A stretch of 64,000 nucleotides of DNA from NCBI GenBank assembly GCA_035561515.1, contig DATMXP010000053.1, positions 1-64,000 of the forward strand, written 5' to 3'. The position numbers were made by a program, and so were the translations under genes. A model generated the notes under the pieces. The model made no database searches and was not told the DNA's origin. It saw only the letters and a list, made by a program, of their open reading frames with translations. Below, piece by piece: positions 61,470 through 64,000 of this stretch (position 1 is its first letter; every line of letters begins with the position of its first letter). This DNA is from Terriglobales bacterium. Lineage in GTDB: Bacteria > Acidobacteriota > Terriglobia > Terriglobales > Acidobacteriaceae.

Positions 61470-62881
61470 TTGGTCAGGGTATCCTGCCTCTCTATAAGCC
61501 CGAGGATCTCACGCAGATCATCCACAACTGCTTCTAGATCGGTGATTGCCTCTGTGGCTAGATCTTGGGGCTCCGGTATTTCGTCACCGTCGTCCAGAGA
61601 TTCATCTCTCAGCCATGTAACATCGAGCTTATAGTTCCTTGCTTTCACCTCTGCCAACGAGAATTGTCGAAACCTCCCTTGATCGCCCTGATCCTTTCGT
61701 TTACTCAAGCCATTCGGATCAGGCCCGAAGCATGTCTCAAAGTCCTTGAATTGTGCCAAAGTGAGGGGGCGTTCCTTCTTTGTAATACCTGGTATGTTTG
61801 AACGGGCATCAAAAATCCAGACGGAGTCGGTCGGTCGGCCCTTTTGAAAGAAAATTACATTCGCCTTTATGCCCTGGCTATATGGTGTGAAGGTTCCGCG
61901 CGGAAGGCGAAGGAGGGTGTGCAGCGCGCAATCCTGCATGAGAATTTCGAAAACTTCGCCCGCTTTGTCCTCAAAAAGACAGTTGTCAGGCAGTACGACA
62001 GCTGCGCGGCCTCCCGGCTTAAGAATGTTGATCACGTGCTGGAGAAAATTCAGCTGCTTGTTGCTTGTCTCGACAGTGAAGTCGTCTCTGTTGGGAGCCT
62101 GGTTGGCACCCTTGGTGCCAAAAGGCGGGTTTGTCAGTACTAGGTCATAACGTTCGCCACGATCTGGATCGTAGATGGTGTCTCCCAAGTAGATTCGCGG
62201 TTCGACACCATGCAAATAGAGGTTCATCAGTGCGAGGCGGCGAGGACGCGGGACCAGTTCTTGACCGAAGTACGTCTTCGCCCTTATTCGCTTCGCGTCA
62301 GAACGTTCGAAGATTCCCTTGCTTGTGGCCACTAGCCATTCGTAGGCCGCCACTAGGAATCCACCTGTTCCGCACGCAGGGTCACAGATTGTGAAGTCGG
62401 GCCTCACCCGAGGATCTGGCTTCATTACTCGGCAAACGGATTGGATCAGCGGGCGTGGCGTGAAGTATTGTCCGGCTCCTTTCTTCCCCTCGCTGGCTGC
62501 CTTTTCAAGTAGACCTTCAAATGCAGCGCCCTTTACGTCCACATCCATCGCCGTCCATTCCTCTTCGTCGATCATGTCGAGAAGACGGCGCAGATTGACG
62601 GGATTGTTGAATCGGGAGTTCGCCTGAGTGAAAATATCGCTCAACAGGCTGCCCGAGGCACGCAGCTTTCGCAGTACCTCTGCGTAGTGATCGAGAAGCG
62701 AAGTACCGGACAAGTCTTTGAGACTGTTCCAATCAAACCCCTTAGGGACCGGGACGCCCTTCTCGTCCGCCATCTTCAAGAAAAGCAAATAAGTGAGCTG
62801 TTCAATGTAGTCACCATAGTCCACGCCGTCGTGGCGAAGCGTGTGACAAAAGCTCCAGAGTTTTTGAACAATGTCAGTCAT
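61466..62881 (-). CDS. hsdM: Type I restriction-modification DNA methyltransferase subunit
   Basis: 471 residues from ATG 62881 (MTDIVQKLWSFCHTLRHDGV), which overlaps the hsdR stop (ATGA); an upstream extension lies inside hsdR. N-terminal helical HsdM domain, then the N6-adenine methylase core: motif I DPACGTGGFLVAAYEWL and motif IV LVLTNPPFGTKGA. It methylates adenine at the HsdS-defined site and forms the M2S core of the complex. Confidence 0.95.
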   Translation of the reverse strand: MTDIVQKLWSFCHTLRHDGVDYGDYIEQLTYLLFLKMADEKGVPVPKGFDWNSLKDLSGTSLLDHYAEVLRKLRASGSLLSDIFTQANSRFNNPVNLRRLLDMIDEEEWTAMDVDVKGAAFEGLLEKAASEGKKGAGQYFTPRPLIQSVCRVMKPDPRVRPDFTICDPACGTGGFLVAAYEWLVATSKGIFERSDAKRIRAKTYFGQELVPRPRRLALMNLYLHGVEPRIYLGDTIYDPDRGERYDLVLTNPPFGTKGANQAPNRDDFTVETSNKQLNFLQHVINILKPGGRAAVVLPDNCLFEDKAGEVFEILMQDCALHTLLRLPRGTFTPYSQGIKANVIFFQKGRPTDSVWIFDARSNIPGITKKERPLTLAQFKDFETCFGPDPNGLSKRKDQGDQGRFRQFSLAEVKARNYKLDVTWLRDESLDDGDEIPEPQDLATEAITDLEAVVDDLREILGLIERQDTLTK

Positions 62882-64000
62882 GCAGCAATCGCCATATTGA
62901 GTTCCGTCAACAGTCCAGGCAAATATCCTTCGAAAACGTCGACAGCGCGGCTCCAACCGCCGTACCGACTTAAAGCAGGCTGGCTTTCGAAGTCTTCTTG
63001 ATCGATGGAGAGATTCTCTTGCAGGTGAACACGGATTCGTTCAAGCCACTGTCGCTGCAGTTCATTAAACGAGCGCCCTCTAGCAATTTTATCGAGAGCT
63101 CGATCGACTCTTTCCGCGGCCGTGAGTAGCGGGCTCTGGGAATCTGCGGCGTGCTTCACCATTGAGATGATATCGACCATAGCCTTTTTGTACATAGTCC
63201 GGTGAGCCTTCTCTAAATTTTCCACGGTGAACCGCTGCGGCGCGGCTGAGAGCTTCTGCCTCAGCTCCTGAAGGGCGCCAGGAGACCAGTCCCGAGGTGC
63301 ATTCAGAAGAATGCTAATGGCATCGATATCCGACTGATGACTATGAACGTACTGCACGAACGCGGTCAGATAATCCCGAGGCTTGTACTCGTTTCCGTCG
63401 GATCCCCGAACAAGCCATTCTGATGACACAGTGTCCTGTGTACCGTGGGCAATGAGGAAAACACGCAGTTTTCGCTGATAGTGCAACAGCAGATCTTGAA
63501 AAGCGACATCTCGCAGGAGATTCATAACTTTCGTAAAATTCTGATGGAGGTCTTGGGGCAACATCTTCGCGAACGCCGCCATATCGCCGTCGGGCACAAA
63601 GGCCGAGAATTGCTCTCGAGCCTCCCCGGACATCTCTTTGTCGATACGCTGGAGTCGCTTGACAAGACATCGGACGTTGTAGTCGCGGTCGCGATTCTGC
63701 CAAATATCTTCAATGATCTCGCTGATTGTCCTCGTTGGTGGCGTCGGCGCTTCTTCGGTAACACCTGTTGTGTCCTTGAAGTACTGCAGGAGCGTTCCAT
63801 CGAAGCAGTCAAAGACTACGAAGTGAGACTTGTCCGTAAGCTTCTCGCCTTTTCGGGTACCGCGACCAATCATCTGCTCAAAAAGGATACGTGATTTGAT
63901 CGGGCGAAGGAACACGATGTACTCCAGATCGGGAATGTCGACACCTGTTGTCATCATGTCGACAGAAACCGCAATTGCCGGGTGGGGGCGGTTTCGGAAC
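62878..64000 (-). CDS. hsdR: Type I restriction endonuclease subunit R, C-terminal part (partial)
   Basis: The 3' end of hsdR; the frame is open to the window edge (codons for VSVDMMTTGVDIPDLEYIVF run across 63957 without a real start there). It holds helicase motifs V and VI (TTGVDIPDLEYIVFLRP, QMIGRGTRKGE) and the C-terminal EcoEI-type helical region that binds the methylase. The nuclease and Walker A parts lie beyond position 64000. First gene of the operon hsdR-hsdM-hsdS-ATPase-HNH. Confidence 0.93.
   Translation of the reverse strand, partial: FRNRPHPAIAVSVDMMTTGVDIPDLEYIVFLRPIKSRILFEQMIGRGTRKGEKLTDKSHFVVFDCFDGTLLQYFKDTTGVTEEAPTPPTRTISEIIEDIWQNRDRDYNVRCLVKRLQRIDKEMSGEAREQFSAFVPDGDMAAFAKMLPQDLHQNFTKVMNLLRDVAFQDLLLHYQRKLRVFLIAHGTQDTVSSEWLVRGSDGNEYKPRDYLTAFVQYVHSHQSDIDAISILLNAPRDWSPGALQELRQKLSAAPQRFTVENLEKAHRTMYKKAMVDIISMVKHAADSQSPLLTAAERVDRALDKIARGRSFNELQRQWLERIRVHLQENLSIDQEDFESQPALSRYGGWSRAVDVFEGYLPGLLTELNMAIAA

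Noticed and set aside
63957..63959. ATG at 63957 as the start of a separate helicase-like gene
   Set aside because: The frame continues to the window edge with helicase-type residues, so this is internal to hsdR.

Overview
The window looks like a chromosomal segment of an Acidobacteriota bacterium (Terriglobia/Koribacter-like). This is inferred from family composition, not from a marker gene. It holds two very large Oar-type TonB receptors with carboxypeptidase-regulatory N-domains, a third protein with the same N-domain, a GWxTD protein, a wHTH-TolB-TPR sensor, many secreted beta-propellers and c-type cytochromes, and a GH15 enzyme. No CRISPR array, rRNA or intact insertion sequence was seen. 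One tRNA (Lys, CTT) is present.

Layout: 0.5-5.2 kb (minus) has a DUF4139 protein and a MacA/ABC-ATPase efflux pair without its permease. 5.6-10.9 kb (plus) has a GWxTD protein, a secreted outer-membrane-like protein and a Tat-signal/amidase pair. 10.9-13.3 kb (minus) has a membrane protein and GH15. 13.5-19.0 kb is tRNA-Lys followed by a tyrosine integrase whose first catalytic Arg is Cys, an excisionase-like HTH, a secreted protein, a wHTH-TPR regulator and a second, fragmentary integrase copy.

19.4-44.4 kb is the centre of interest. A compact protocatechuate operon pcaIJHGBDC and its IclR regulator (minus) face two long plus-strand gene runs (26.1-34.1 and 34.4-44.4 kb). These encode two MFS transporters (MHS and AAHS types), a substrate-binding/GlcG-HbpS fusion, secreted NHL, Vgb and YVTN propellers, a TonB receptor, a Tat-exported FAD dehydrogenase, two small membrane proteins, a secreted SMP-30-type lactonase and four c-type cytochromes. 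The same operator (TGTGCG-N5-CGCACA) lies upstream of good promoters for pcaI, for the first plus-strand run and, with a reduced right half, over the IclR/MFS divergent region. I read the whole 25 kb as one IclR regulon: a ring compound is taken up through the outer membrane, oxidised in the periplasm with electrons passed to cytochromes c, delactonised and imported, and finally funnelled as protocatechuate into the beta-ketoadipate pathway. The substrate is unknown and pcaF is not in the window.

44.8-48.7 kb has a J-like-domain protein, a DUF5519 protein, an XRE/LexA-like regulator and a decayed relative of it. 48.7-56.5 kb (minus) is an ECF sigma, anti-sigma, Oar receptor, S9 peptidase series, probably a peptide-use locus. 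56.7-64 kb is a defence island: a small XRE gene behind a perfect 18-bp palindrome, a frameshifted relic, and an overlapping operon hsdR (cut by the window end)-hsdM-hsdS-AAA ATPase-HNH nuclease. The last pair resembles Septu (PtuA/PtuB), and the HNH gene is split at a run of six A.
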